Positions 50,701-59,290 of a stretch of 64,000 bases of DNA are shown piece after piece. Position 1 is the first letter of the stretch. Each line of letters starts with the position of its first letter. The notes beneath the pieces are model-generated. The model searched no databases and had not been told where the DNA came from. It saw nothing but the letters and a program-made list of their open reading frames with translations. Location of the stretch: contig BGKB01000021.1 in assembly GCA_003116975.1 (NCBI GenBank), forward strand, positions 558,001-622,000. The letters are read 5' to 3'. The position numbers and the translations under genes are program-made. This DNA comes from Aurantiochytrium sp. KH105 (taxonomy: Eukaryota > Sar > Bigyra > Thraustochytrida > Thraustochytriidae).

Positions 50701-53317
50701 GGATGAAGATGAGGACGTTCAAGATGAAGAAGAAGACGAGGAAGATGAGCACATTGAAGAAGATGATGAAGACGAAGAAGAAGCAGACCGTCTTCGCGAG
50801 CAGGCGATGCGCTGCCAGCAGCAAATGCAGCTCATGATGATCAAGGAAGCCATCTTGGCGGAAAATGAGCGCCGTGAAGCGGCTGCGGATACTGATGGCA
50901 GCATGAGCACTATTCCAGAAGAAAATGAGGACGACGTGTCATCGTGGGCCTCCCGTTCGCGTGCTAGCAGTTTTACTTTGCCAGCAGACTCGAGCAAAAG
51001 CAGCACATTTGTGGGCGTCCCCTCTTCATCGAGAGAACAGCAGCAAACGCAGCAATCGTCGCAACAGCATCTCAAGGGTAATATCAGTAGCGCTCCGAGC
51101 CCCCGTCATCAGTCGCGCGCAAAGACCAAGCTTAAGAACACAGGACCGCCCCCGCCCTTGCCCCCGAAGCCTGAACATAAGCGTGGCACTTCCCTCCATA
51201 CCTTGGAAGGAAATACAGACGTACTCGTTGGAACCGATGGACTACAGTCCCAAGGCAAAGATCGTCCCAGACCAAGCTCGCAATCCTTCAAGAGCGCGCC
51301 AGTAGAGGCAGCATCCTTACGCAGCTTCAAAAAGGCCACAACGCCTGCACGCGCCCCCCAACCCCCGCCACCACCCCCGAAAAGCTCCAAGACACTCCAG
51401 CGTCAATCAGAACGATCGCGATCCTCTTCGGCTAGTGCTTCAGGAGACGAGGGAAGTCATGGTGTCTCAAATGCGAAGCGTGGCACCGGCGAACGAACCA
51501 AAAAGAAAGACGGCGATGCGAACGCGAAGAGCGGCTCCAAGTCGGGTACAACAGCGAGCGGAAGGCAAATGACGGGTCGGAAACAACGTCTCTACTCGCG
51601 ACGGAATCCGTCTTCACAGAAACGCGTCACCGCTGAGCACGACCAAAAGAAACAGCGCACCATCTTTTTACGTCTGCGGCAAGAAGAGAGGTCTTATGTT
51701 GACGCGCTGAGCATTATCAACGGCAACTATTACAAACCCGTGCTCGAGACCCTCATCATCGACGAGCCTGGCTCCACCAAAGGCCTGCTGCGTCAGGATG
51801 CAGAGAGCATCTTCTCCAATCTACCACAGCTTCTCAAGATGCACTTCCAGATGCTTGCAAGCATTGAAGAGGAGCTTGCAAAGCAAAAGCAAGATCCCAT
51901 GTACGCGATGACGTCAACTTTTCTCGGAAAACTTCGAGAATCTCTGCCATTTCTTCGCACCGTCTACTTGGTATATGTGAAGCAGAACTCTACGAGCCTT
52001 AGTATCCTTTCCCGCGCTCGTGCGGAGGTTCCCAAGTTTGCTCGCTTTCTTCGTCTCACTGCGGAGAACAAAACGCTGCCCAGCTACGGCACAGATCTGC
52101 GTGATCTACTCAAGATTCCTATCAACCAGATGGCTCGCTATCACGAGTTTTTGAACATGCTGCTTTCCTGCACGCATCCTGATAGCAGGGAGCACAAGGA
52201 TTTGCGCGAGGTCTGCAAGCGAATCGAAGGAATAACTCGGGAGTTGGACAACGAGCGACGGCTCGCAAGATTGAGAATGCGAGCGTATGAGATCGCCAAC
52301 GAGCTCGAAGGTGTCGGCAAGCCAGCCTGGAAGCGCAAGGGGAAGACTCAGCTGCTCAACAATGTCAACAACCCGCGCAGCCATCACTCGCTCATGGATC
52401 TCTCTGCGGCAGCTGCAGCGAGCTTGCAAAGTAGCCACCAGCGCGAGTCATTTCCGACAGGCTCAAGCCAAGGACAAGCGATATCTGTGCAGCAAGATCA
52501 AGTCAAACAAAAGTCTGACGACCAGCACGCACATCAAGGCTCGCAAGCAAGCAATGTTGACGGAACGAATACGACCTCTGACGCGGAATCAAGCGGCACT
52601 GTGGCACCACAGAGTCATATTCTTGTACCAGGGCGCCAATTTCTTTGTGAATGGACGGCTCCGCTTAGTGTCAGTGAGCGCAAGCTGGACGAGGCGCAAC
52701 CTGCAGACGTCAAGCCCAAAAATCGCGCATTCTTTCTCTTCTCGGATGTCTTGGTGATTGCCAAAAAGGTAGCAACGCGCAAGTACGATTTGCGCATGTG
52801 GATTGACTTGAGCAAAATATGGGTCGACGCCTCACACGTGACTGCAGCGGGGAAGAAGACAGCACGGGTGCGCGAGCAATTTGAAGAGGCCACAACGGAT
52901 CGTCACGAGCGCGTGTACCCGTTGCAGATTGTGTACATTTCCATGGCGAATGGAATCGCGAATACAGGCCACACCAGCCTTGCCATTCGCCTGCTTCAAA
53001 ACGCAAGCGGTGGAACAAGGAAGCGCAAAAATGGGCGTCAGGAGAACCTTTCTCCCCGCGTCGAGAACCTCATGATTTGGTTTCACAGTCCCGTGCAGCG
53101 CCGAGAGGCCTTTCACAATCTCACGGCTGCTTCCAAGGCCCTGAAGAAACGGCGGGAACAGCTCGCGAAAATGCAGACCGAGCTTGTTGGCAAAGGAGCT
53201 GCCGGTGCGGCCGTGGTCAAGGCTGCCAAAGAGCGTCTCGCGCATCTTTCCGAGTCGCCTCTTCAAGGAGAATCGATGGCAGACCTCGCTACGGCTGCGA
53301 GCTCTGCAGTGGCTTAA
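47705..53317 (+). CDS. Unconventional myosin with RhoGEF (DH-PH) tail
   Basis: 1870 residues, one exon, ATG at 47705. Motor about residues 60-800: P-loop GESGAGKTE (160), switch I NHNSSRFGKF (about 219), switch II DIFGFETF (467) with FEQLLINFANEALQETF after it, actin-site RCIKPN, and converter end GLTKVFFKPG. A neck with one or two IQ motifs follows (AAVRIQATWRMAL near 877), then an Ala/Glu/Gln helix, a long Asp/Glu run (about 1000-1030) and two polyproline stretches (near 1146 and 1216). The tail has a Dbl-homology domain (about 1319-1530: RQEERSYVDALSIING, IPINQMARYHEFLNMLL) and a PH domain (about 1637-1810: FFLFSDVLVIAKK). It should couple actin motility to Rho GTPase activation. Dictyostelium MyoM has the same motor-RhoGEF plan; myosin IX carries RhoGAP instead. 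Class assignment needs a tree. Confidence 0.9.
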   Translation: MTVETSQRNVWVLVENSYLEGRIAVDEPSEDFVDVSVETLGVTIPISRENVYETNPDVSSFYDLDDLTSLRHLHEPAILHVLEGRSYENQPYTYLSGILVSVNPLERTSEALQAGFKAAPGTYVPPHPFALAETAFQQMCFATKNQDRSCTSAQSIVIAGESGAGKTEVAKRVIQHLIKRSGASPAQISSGDGSPSLEQQLLGLNPILESFGNAATLRNHNSSRFGKFTKLHFDCDGSSESGATLAHASICSYLLERSRIVFHSPGERSFRVFYELINGADTELRDRARLGPVDQSKEGYIFNFVRDKDAAERDCAKQLERDKAAFAGLVEALRAVGLGKRLDDIFLMVACVLHLGNLEIEEEESEQGSVACIKNEQLVTEGVTSDLLGLPQGSLQELLCERTVNLPGGESVRVRRKLLEALEARNALAKSLYSALFDWLIERINHKLAPDAMAAERFKDSYVGVLDIFGFETFARNDFEQLLINFANEALQETFREKVLVAEALLYRQEGLVLDDATSSSSAGDDIASCLALLEGTKSQPGILQKLAAESECPNPKDDRFVSTLHSSFARHPQFLAPHPKDKRTTFIVSHYASDVTYTVGKFTQKNLDRLPKDAQVVLGQSTREFVADMLAAAASSAGGSGAAASKRQQRTIATQFSKQISALVRDLNATQCSFVRCIKPNLTMRRDHSNGRWFDSSYVLDQLRCLGIAQTAKALRGGGFPTRIDYKDVMENFKEQIPKEHFEACTKLLDVGAGGCADDTARRRRRNARFIRALFWAFDIPQDAYRCGLTKVFFKPGALQKVDAMLAASREQADANVGDDAEIAESARLARFREHCARSAWRSCCTKVIAANRFLDVLQAARKAAEARRRASERRAAVRIQATWRMALAMDNFRIIFQAVLSAQSFWRMCETRKAYLEEQQRRKEAAQALAEAEAEAAAAQAAAEAAAAKRQQEAAAAAAIAAAEAAEAAAKAQRQLDIRKRSNNNDEVTNDEREEDADEDEDVQDEEEDEEDEHIEEDDEDEEEADRLREQAMRCQQQMQLMMIKEAILAENERREAAADTDGSMSTIPEENEDDVSSWASRSRASSFTLPADSSKSSTFVGVPSSSREQQQTQQSSQQHLKGNISSAPSPRHQSRAKTKLKNTGPPPPLPPKPEHKRGTSLHTLEGNTDVLVGTDGLQSQGKDRPRPSSQSFKSAPVEAASLRSFKKATTPARAPQPPPPPPKSSKTLQRQSERSRSSSASASGDEGSHGVSNAKRGTGERTKKKDGDANAKSGSKSGTTASGRQMTGRKQRLYSRRNPSSQKRVTAEHDQKKQRTIFLRLRQEERSYVDALSIINGNYYKPVLETLIIDEPGSTKGLLRQDAESIFSNLPQLLKMHFQMLASIEEELAKQKQDPMYAMTSTFLGKLRESLPFLRTVYLVYVKQNSTSLSILSRARAEVPKFARFLRLTAENKTLPSYGTDLRDLLKIPINQMARYHEFLNMLLSCTHPDSREHKDLREVCKRIEGITRELDNERRLARLRMRAYEIANELEGVGKPAWKRKGKTQLLNNVNNPRSHHSLMDLSAAAAASLQSSHQRESFPTGSSQGQAISVQQDQVKQKSDDQHAHQGSQASNVDGTNTTSDAESSGTVAPQSHILVPGRQFLCEWTAPLSVSERKLDEAQPADVKPKNRAFFLFSDVLVIAKKVATRKYDLRMWIDLSKIWVDASHVTAAGKKTARVREQFEEATTDRHERVYPLQIVYISMANGIANTGHTSLAIRLLQNASGGTRKRKNGRQENLSPRVENLMIWFHSPVQRREAFHNLTAASKALKKRREQLAKMQTELVGKGAAGAAVVKAAKERLAHLSESPLQGESMADLATAASSAVA

Positions 53318-53602
53318 CTTCAAGGTCCACTACTATCGTTTGACGCGATCAAAGAATTGACTGACAAGAGGCTTTAATCTGAAATTGATCACGGTTGGTG
53401 AAGGCGCAAAGCGAGCTCGTGCTTGAGAACTTTGTTCAAGACAACAAGAAGAGAAATAGCTTCAAGAAATCTGTGACGAAAGTTTGCATGTACATGTGCC
53501 AGCACTCGGCAAACACAAGACGCGCCATCTGCGAACTTGAGCAAAAAGAAAGCAACATAATTAAAATATGGTTTTGGTACAGCCTCCACTTGCAAAGGTC
53601 GA
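53318..53602. other. Convergent intergenic region
   Basis: 285 bp between the myosin stop (plus) and the last possible stop of the TIR gene (minus). AT-richer sequence, presumably the two 3' UTRs. No gene seen. Confidence 0.55.
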
Positions 53603-54724
53603 CTACATCTCTCGAATTCGCTTCCGCTTTCGCTTCGCCCAATCTCGATACTCTTCATCGGTGTCACTGTTACTGCTGCACAGGTCGACAACAACTCGGT
53701 CATCTTCCTTATCAAGCCTTCTCCGCTTTCCGCATGCTTCATAAAGCACCTCGTCCTCCTCTTCCGCATTGTCCATCTCTGCTGAGACGATGTTGCTCTC
53801 ATTTTGGTCATCAGATCTGCTCGATGCACTTGCACTCGCGACTGCTATATCTGCCGCTACCGACGTATTCTCAGCATCCTTGTCATCGTCGTTATGTTCT
53901 GCTGCTTCGGGAGGCTTCGTTGCATCCTCTTGCAAGCCAAGAGCCAATCTAATCGACCATACAAGAGCATCCACCTCGTCTGGCTGGCCCCCATTCAGCA
54001 TTCGAACATACAAGGGATTGCCACTTCACGATATCCCGAAACGCCCCGCCCACGTGCTTCTATTCTCCATCTCTTTTTCCAAGACACATGGAATCATACT
54101 CGCAGGATTTTCACGCAGAAGAGCATAACAGAACTCGGCTCGACAATTGTCAAGCTCTGTTTTTCCTTCATTGACCTTCCTCATGTACTCTTGGGTCACG
54201 AAGACCACGCCCGCTTTGCAACGGTCAATGCCATCTGCCATCGAATTGAGAACCTCTGTGCCAATGTCTTTCTCATCGAGCCAACAGCGGATTCCCCGAC
54301 TTTCGAATGCATCCGCGATAGCCCTCACCTTTCCATGGACCTCCTTGTTCTCACCCCAGGCATGCGACAGGAAGACGTCGAAAGGCTTGGCATCACTAGT
54401 GACGGATGAATACGAGCCTCGTGCGCCCTCGCCTCCTTCCACAAATGGTGAGAACAGTGCCAAAGAAAGACGTTTCTCCCTTTGCAATGAGGGAACCTCG
54501 TTGTAAGTAGCATCTGCAAATGCATCGACAGAGGCACATGCATCTTCGCTATCTGAGCCGTCAGAGCTGAGAAAGAGTTTCGGGCCAAGAGATCCCCTCA
54601 TGAAAGACGCGTCGATGCTCTCCAGACAATGCTGGAGAATCTTGACGTGACTCTTCAGACGTTTCTTCGCGGGTTTCTTGAAGTGAAGCGTCACCCGCCT
54701 GCTACTTGTTTTTATGTCCGCCAT
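53603..54724 (-). CDS. TIR-domain protein with in-frame TGA
   Basis: The ATG at 54724 gives 232 residues to a TGA at 54028-54026. The same frame then stays open for about 140 more codons to a TAG at 53603. The TIR domain starts about residue 113: KPFDVFLSHAWGENKEVHG, ESRGIRCWLDEKDIG, AGVVFVTQEYM, NCRAEFCYALL and MIPCVLEKEM, covering TIR boxes 1-3. The domain's usual end, W-x-G-x-x-G then LYV, is split by the TGA: STWAGRFGIS lies before it, and GNPLYVRML and VDALVWSIRLALG after it. The stop therefore lies inside the domain. The tail after it is acidic and ends in a basic KRKRKR stretch. TIR domains signal or act as NADases; the catalytic Glu cannot be placed confidently. It starts 147 bp after the aminopeptidase stop, on the same strand. 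Confidence 0.72.
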
Positions 54725-54870
54725 ACACAATGAAGAGTGCCTCTCTTTTGCGCCAGCCAGACGCAGCGAATTTTTGTCGTGCAGAAACGAGCGGAAGAAT
54801 GGAGCCAATGCGAAAAGCAAGAAGAAGCGAAAAAGATTGGAAAAAAAAAAGGGATCATCTTTACCTTCCA

Positions 54871-57800
54871 TTACAGGTTGCTGGAGGGCGCCTCGAGGGA
54901 CTTGTGGACGATCTCTGCAACGTCCTTGGAAAGATCCTTCTTGGCGGCGATGCGCTCGAGCTCGGCATGCATCTTTGTCGACCAAGGTGCGGTGAAGGAC
55001 CGCCAGGAAGAAAATTGCTTTGCCAAGCGACTTGCGACCTGCGGGTTGATGTCATCGATTTGAATGATTCGATCGGCCACAAAGGTGTAGCCACTGCCAT
55101 CGGCGGCGTGGAAACCAGTAAAGTTTCCGCCAGCAAATGCGTTGAAGACCGCATAGCAGCAGTTGGGGTTCTTGATATCGAAAACTTCAGGCATATCCAT
55201 AATGCTTTTCATGGCGTCCACCGTTGAGGGTAGAGCAGACTGCGCCTGCACCCGAAACCACTTTTGTACAACAAGCTTGTCACTCTTGTACATGTCAAAA
55301 AAGTCCTGCAAGAGACGCGTGCGCTCCGAGCAGTCAATGTCGCGCACGGCAAGAACTGCGCCATAGCGATCCGTCATGTTCTCCGGAGCCTCAAACTGAT
55401 GTACAGCCTTGCGCAGCGCATCTTCGCGCAGCGCCGAGTTCTTCACGAGGTAGCGCAGGCATGAATTCTTCAGCTGACGGCGGGCAACAGCGTCGCCAGG
55501 TGACTCGTTCTTGGCGGGCTCGCGAGTAGCCTCGTAGGTCTCTGCAAAGAGCGGGCCGAGACCTTCTGCAATAAGGCGCCGCAGGGCTGCACAAGCGCTC
55601 GAGATGTGGTCCACGTTTGCAGTTCCCTTTTCCATGGCGTCAGCCATGGCGCTCTCATTGGGCATGGCGAGTGCAAGTGACACGAGGGCGCGATCAAGCG
55701 AGGCGTCGCGAAGCGTATGCTCCAAGCTCGAGAGAAGCAGAGGCGCGTCTTCATGATCGAGGGCATCGGCCTCGACACCCGAAGCAGCCTTTTCAACGAG
55801 CTCGGTAAGAATTTGCTTGGCAAGCTCCTGACCGCTTTCGTAGCGCACAAAAGAGTCCGTGTCGTGGGCAGCGAGGAAGACCAGGTCCCGTCGCGTGAGT
55901 TCGCTGCACGAGAGCTTGACTGGGGCGGAAAAGCCTCGGAGCAACGAGGGCACGGGCTTTTCGGAAACGCCGTGCAAAGTGAACTCTTGCTTGGCCTTGG
56001 TCACGCGAAGCACAGCCGAGTCAACTTCTTCCGCGTCAGCAGCGCCCACCTTGAAGCGCAGAGGACCATTGGAGGATGTACCGACGAGCCCGACGGCAAG
56101 GGGAATGTCAAAGGGCTCCTTCTCCGCCTGACCGGGCGTGGCCGGGCATGACTGCTCAACGGTGAGAGTAAGTTCAGCCGCCTCGGCGTTGTAAGAGGTC
56201 TTGACGCTAACCTCCGGGGTCCCTGCCTGCGTGTACCAGGTGTCGCGGAAAAGAGACAGGTCAACCTCGTTGGCATCCTCCATGGCTTTGACAAAGTCGT
56301 CACAGGTGACGGCCTGGCCGTCGTGGCGCTCAAAGTAGAGGTTGAGACCCTTGCGGAAGCCTTCGGGCGTGACAATAGTCTGGATCATGCGAATAATTTC
56401 GGCGCCCTTTTCATACACAGTGAGCGAGTAAAAGTTGTCGATGGCCTCGTAGGCGTCAGGGCGAATGGGATGCGCCATGGGCCCGGCGTCCTCCTTGAAC
56501 TGATGGTCTCGAAGCAACTGGACATCGGCGATGCGCTTGCTCGCGCGAGAGTTGAGATCACTGCTGAATTCCTGGTCACGGAACACCGTGAGACCCTCCT
56601 TGAGCGTGAGCTGAAACCAGTCGCGGCAGGTGACGCGATTGCCGGACCAGTTGTGAAAGTACTCGTGACCAATGATGCCCTCGATGTTGAGGAAATCAGT
56701 GTCGGTGGCCGTGTCATTGTCAGCCAAAACATACTTGGAGTTGAAAATGTTGAGGCTCTTGTTCTCCATGGCGCCCATGGTAAAATCGCTCACTGCTACA
56801 ATGTTGAATTGACTGAGGTCGTACTCGCGATCGAAACGCTCCTCGTCCCACTTGAAGGCACGCTTGAGGCAGTCCATGGCGTGCGGCGTCTTGCTCAGGT
56901 TGCCCTTCTCGACAAAGATACCGAGACGCACCTCCTTACCGGAGCACGTGGTAAAGCTGTCGGTCAAGACGTCAAAGTCTCCACCAACGAGCGCAAAGAG
57001 ATAGCATGGCTTGGGCCACGGGTCTTCCCAGAGCACGAAATGACGACCGTCGGGCAGATCACCACGTTCCACATCGTTGCCGTTCGACAAAAGATGCGGG
57101 ACGGACTTGCTCGCAATGACCTTGGTTCGGTAGATGGACATATTGTCCGGGCGATCTACAAAGTACATCATGTTGCGGAATCCCTCGGCTTCCATTTGGG
57201 TGCAAAAGTTTCCGCTCGACTTGTACAGTCCGTTCAGAGAGGTATTCTTTTCGGGGACAACGGTCACGTCAATTTGCACAGAAATCTTTTCACCGACCTT
57301 GACCGGAAGCGCCGCGCTCGGAATAGTCATCGTCTCGTCGTCGACCTGGTATGCGTCCGCATCGAGGGACTCGCCGTTGATAAGAACGCTCTGGATTTCC
57401 ATTTGCGCAGGCTTGCGCTCGCCATTAAGCACAAGGTCTGCGCCTTCACGTTGGCGCTCGTACTCGACCTTGCAAGAGATCTTGCTCGTGTCATCGAGCT
57501 CCACCGTGAGGTCCACATCTTTGGCCAAAAAGGCCGGCGGCTCATACTCGAGTCGGAGTACCGGCTGCGCGGCTTTCTGGGTTGCCTCCTCCGACATGCT
57601 CGTGAAGGTTCTTCGCGACTCGGCTTGCTTGCTGGGACGCTGTGCGCGAAAGGGCGAGCTTTGCGTCGCTCGACGTTGCCAACCTGTGCGCAGCGCACCA
57701 AGTGACGCGGCGTTTGCGCTCTGCAGCAAGGTTGTCAAGGATCCGCTTGCTCGCGTTGTCGTTGCGAAGAGGCTTGTCGCGGTTGCCGGCTTCTTCGAGA

Positions 57801-57897
57801 AAGGGTTTTGCTTCTCAGCGGATACTACAATGCTGAGGCCCGAGCCTCCCCTGAGGCGCGGCGCGCGCTGCACCGAATTTGCGAGCGCCCGGCGCAT
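54871..57897 (-). CDS. PepN-type M1 aminopeptidase (aminopeptidase N)
   Basis: Zinc metallo-aminopeptidase that removes N-terminal residues from peptides. GAMEN exopeptidase motif (MGAMENKSLNIFN, about residue 372 from this start), zinc site HEYFHNW (about 409) with the third ligand Glu in LKEGLTVFRDQEFS, matching the HExxH-18-E pattern. The segment RVTCRDWFQLTLKEGLTV is characteristic of the bacterial PepN branch, also found in plants and protists, rather than animal APN. The alpha-helical C-terminal domain continues to the end (FTAPWSTKMHAELERIAAKK). Start options: 57897 (1008 residues, beginning MRRALANSVQRAPRLRGG, Arg/Ser/Ala-rich like a mitochondrial presequence), 57597 (908 residues, MSEEATQKAAQ, cytosolic) and 58197. 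I chose 57897; the catalytic part is unaffected. Confidence 0.92.
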   Translation of the reverse strand: MRRALANSVQRAPRLRGGSGLSIVVSAEKQNPFSKKPATATSLFATTTRASGSLTTLLQSANAASLGALRTGWQRRATQSSPFRAQRPSKQAESRRTFTSMSEEATQKAAQPVLRLEYEPPAFLAKDVDLTVELDDTSKISCKVEYERQREGADLVLNGERKPAQMEIQSVLINGESLDADAYQVDDETMTIPSAALPVKVGEKISVQIDVTVVPEKNTSLNGLYKSSGNFCTQMEAEGFRNMMYFVDRPDNMSIYRTKVIASKSVPHLLSNGNDVERGDLPDGRHFVLWEDPWPKPCYLFALVGGDFDVLTDSFTTCSGKEVRLGIFVEKGNLSKTPHAMDCLKRAFKWDEERFDREYDLSQFNIVAVSDFTMGAMENKSLNIFNSKYVLADNDTATDTDFLNIEGIIGHEYFHNWSGNRVTCRDWFQLTLKEGLTVFRDQEFSSDLNSRASKRIADVQLLRDHQFKEDAGPMAHPIRPDAYEAIDNFYSLTVYEKGAEIIRMIQTIVTPEGFRKGLNLYFERHDGQAVTCDDFVKAMEDANEVDLSLFRDTWYTQAGTPEVSVKTSYNAEAAELTLTVEQSCPATPGQAEKEPFDIPLAVGLVGTSSNGPLRFKVGAADAEEVDSAVLRVTKAKQEFTLHGVSEKPVPSLLRGFSAPVKLSCSELTRRDLVFLAAHDTDSFVRYESGQELAKQILTELVEKAASGVEADALDHEDAPLLLSSLEHTLRDASLDRALVSLALAMPNESAMADAMEKGTANVDHISSACAALRRLIAEGLGPLFAETYEATREPAKNESPGDAVARRQLKNSCLRYLVKNSALREDALRKAVHQFEAPENMTDRYGAVLAVRDIDCSERTRLLQDFFDMYKSDKLVVQKWFRVQAQSALPSTVDAMKSIMDMPEVFDIKNPNCCYAVFNAFAGGNFTGFHAADGSGYTFVADRIIQIDDINPQVASRLAKQFSSWRSFTAPWSTKMHAELERIAAKKDLSKDVAEIVHKSLEAPSSNL

Positions 57898-58205
57898 CGG
57901 CAGTGCGCGAGGACCAGCCACGTGTCTTGCGGCACGCTCGCGGCACGCTCGCAGTACGCACGAGCGTTTGCCTGCGCTCTGCGCTCCTCCGATAGTTTTG
58001 GAGCTTTGCGCTGCGCTGCAGCAAACATGCCTGCCTCCCGTCGACCCATCCGGAACCGCAGCCACGGGAGAGACGGGAGAGCAGACGTGCACAAATGGGA
58101 CGGAGATCGGTCGTCTTGAATGGATGGAGAGCGCAAGACGCGACAGCATAGGCCTAGTTGATCCATGCATCGATCCATGCATCCATCCATTGGCCATTCA
58201 TCCTC

Positions 58206-59175
58206 TCAAGATTTGTAGATTTCGGCGAAGATGGCTTCCCATGCTGCGCGTGGCGGTGGATTGCATTTTTTAAGCCGAAACAAGGTAAAACCCCCACGGA
58301 CCCAAGGTGAATCGATCGATGACGAAAAGACTTGATCACGTCAGCGATTGCACGCATTCTGAACGAAATTTTGCAAACATATTGTTTTCGCACGTACCTG
58401 GGTGATTGGGATCGGCAATGATCGATTCGTCCGGGAGCATCTGAGGTTTTGTCTCTTCTGTCGCAGAAAGTAAGAAACGTTCATCACTCTTGGGTTGCCA
58501 CCCTCGTCGCACGAGCTTTTGCATGATAACGACAATGACGAAAAGGATCAATGACACGACGCAAGGGCCAAGCAACACAGTGTGATCCATGGCTTCACAT
58601 TGCCGCGTGTGTTGTTGTTTCTCTTTTTCGTCTGCCGCGCTGCAAATGTCTGCGTGCAGCGGCATTGGCAATGGTGCTGGTGGCGGAGGGCGATGCAAGA
58701 TTTGAAATTGACCTGATGCATTTCCGTTTCCATGGCGAAGATAAAACGTCAGTCCCGTCTCTTTCCCTTTTTTCTTTTTTCGACATCAAGGTCTTGACTC
58801 ATCTCCTTCCGCAACATCTCCTCAAGTCGTGTAGCCACACTGTTCGCACAACATACCTGCATCCCAGAAGCCAAGTTGAATCGTGGATTGCAGCATACTG
58901 CACCGCTGCTCTGGCATGGTCTGCCATTCGCGTCCGTGGCATTCAATCGAAATGCACCACTCCTCGGGATCAATGTGAGGGCGTCTCGTTCCAACATGGA
59001 GCAGCCGACCCGATCTCTCGAGCTCGTCAACGTGAACACCATTGATGCGTGCGAGCTTGACGCCGTTGATCGTGGAGATTTGAATGTCACAATTTTGCAA
59101 GGTACTACGACTGCTGTCCGCGGGCTGCTCAACAACAACGTGAACGGCCACGAGCGCGGCCCCAGTCATTTTCAT
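58206..59175 (-). CDS. Three-exon single-pass membrane protein of unknown function
   Basis: Exons 59175-58857, 58712-58398 and 58243-58206 join in phase through GT-AG introns 58856-58713 (144 bp) and 58397-58244 (154 bp), giving 223 residues and a TGA. I do not recognise the family. The first 106 residues look like a small soluble domain (INGVKLARINGVHVDEL, HIDPEEWCISIECHG, STIQLGFWDAG). Then comes a short proline-rich run and one clear transmembrane helix (VLLGPCVVSLILFVIVVIM, about residues 153-171) followed by basic KLVRRGW, so the C-terminus is probably cytosolic. The tail ends DPNHPAWEAIFAEIYKS. Exon phases match exactly, which supports the model. It lies between two same-strand genes with 116 bp to the next. 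Confidence 0.68.
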
Positions 59176-59290
59176 GGCCTACGCAACAAGATCGCAAAGG
59201 AAGAACTAATTTGTCTGCTTCGAAATTTTGGCCAAGGCACATGAATGTTTTTCAAGTAAAAAAAGAGCATTCAGTTTTTGCTTACGGTGG

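Noticed and set aside
54026-54028. Reassigned TGA codon (selenocysteine or alternative genetic code)
   Set aside because: TGA terminates several genes here (PEX11, coiled-coil, pseudouridine synthase), and I see no basis for a selenocysteine element; left as readthrough, mutation or error.
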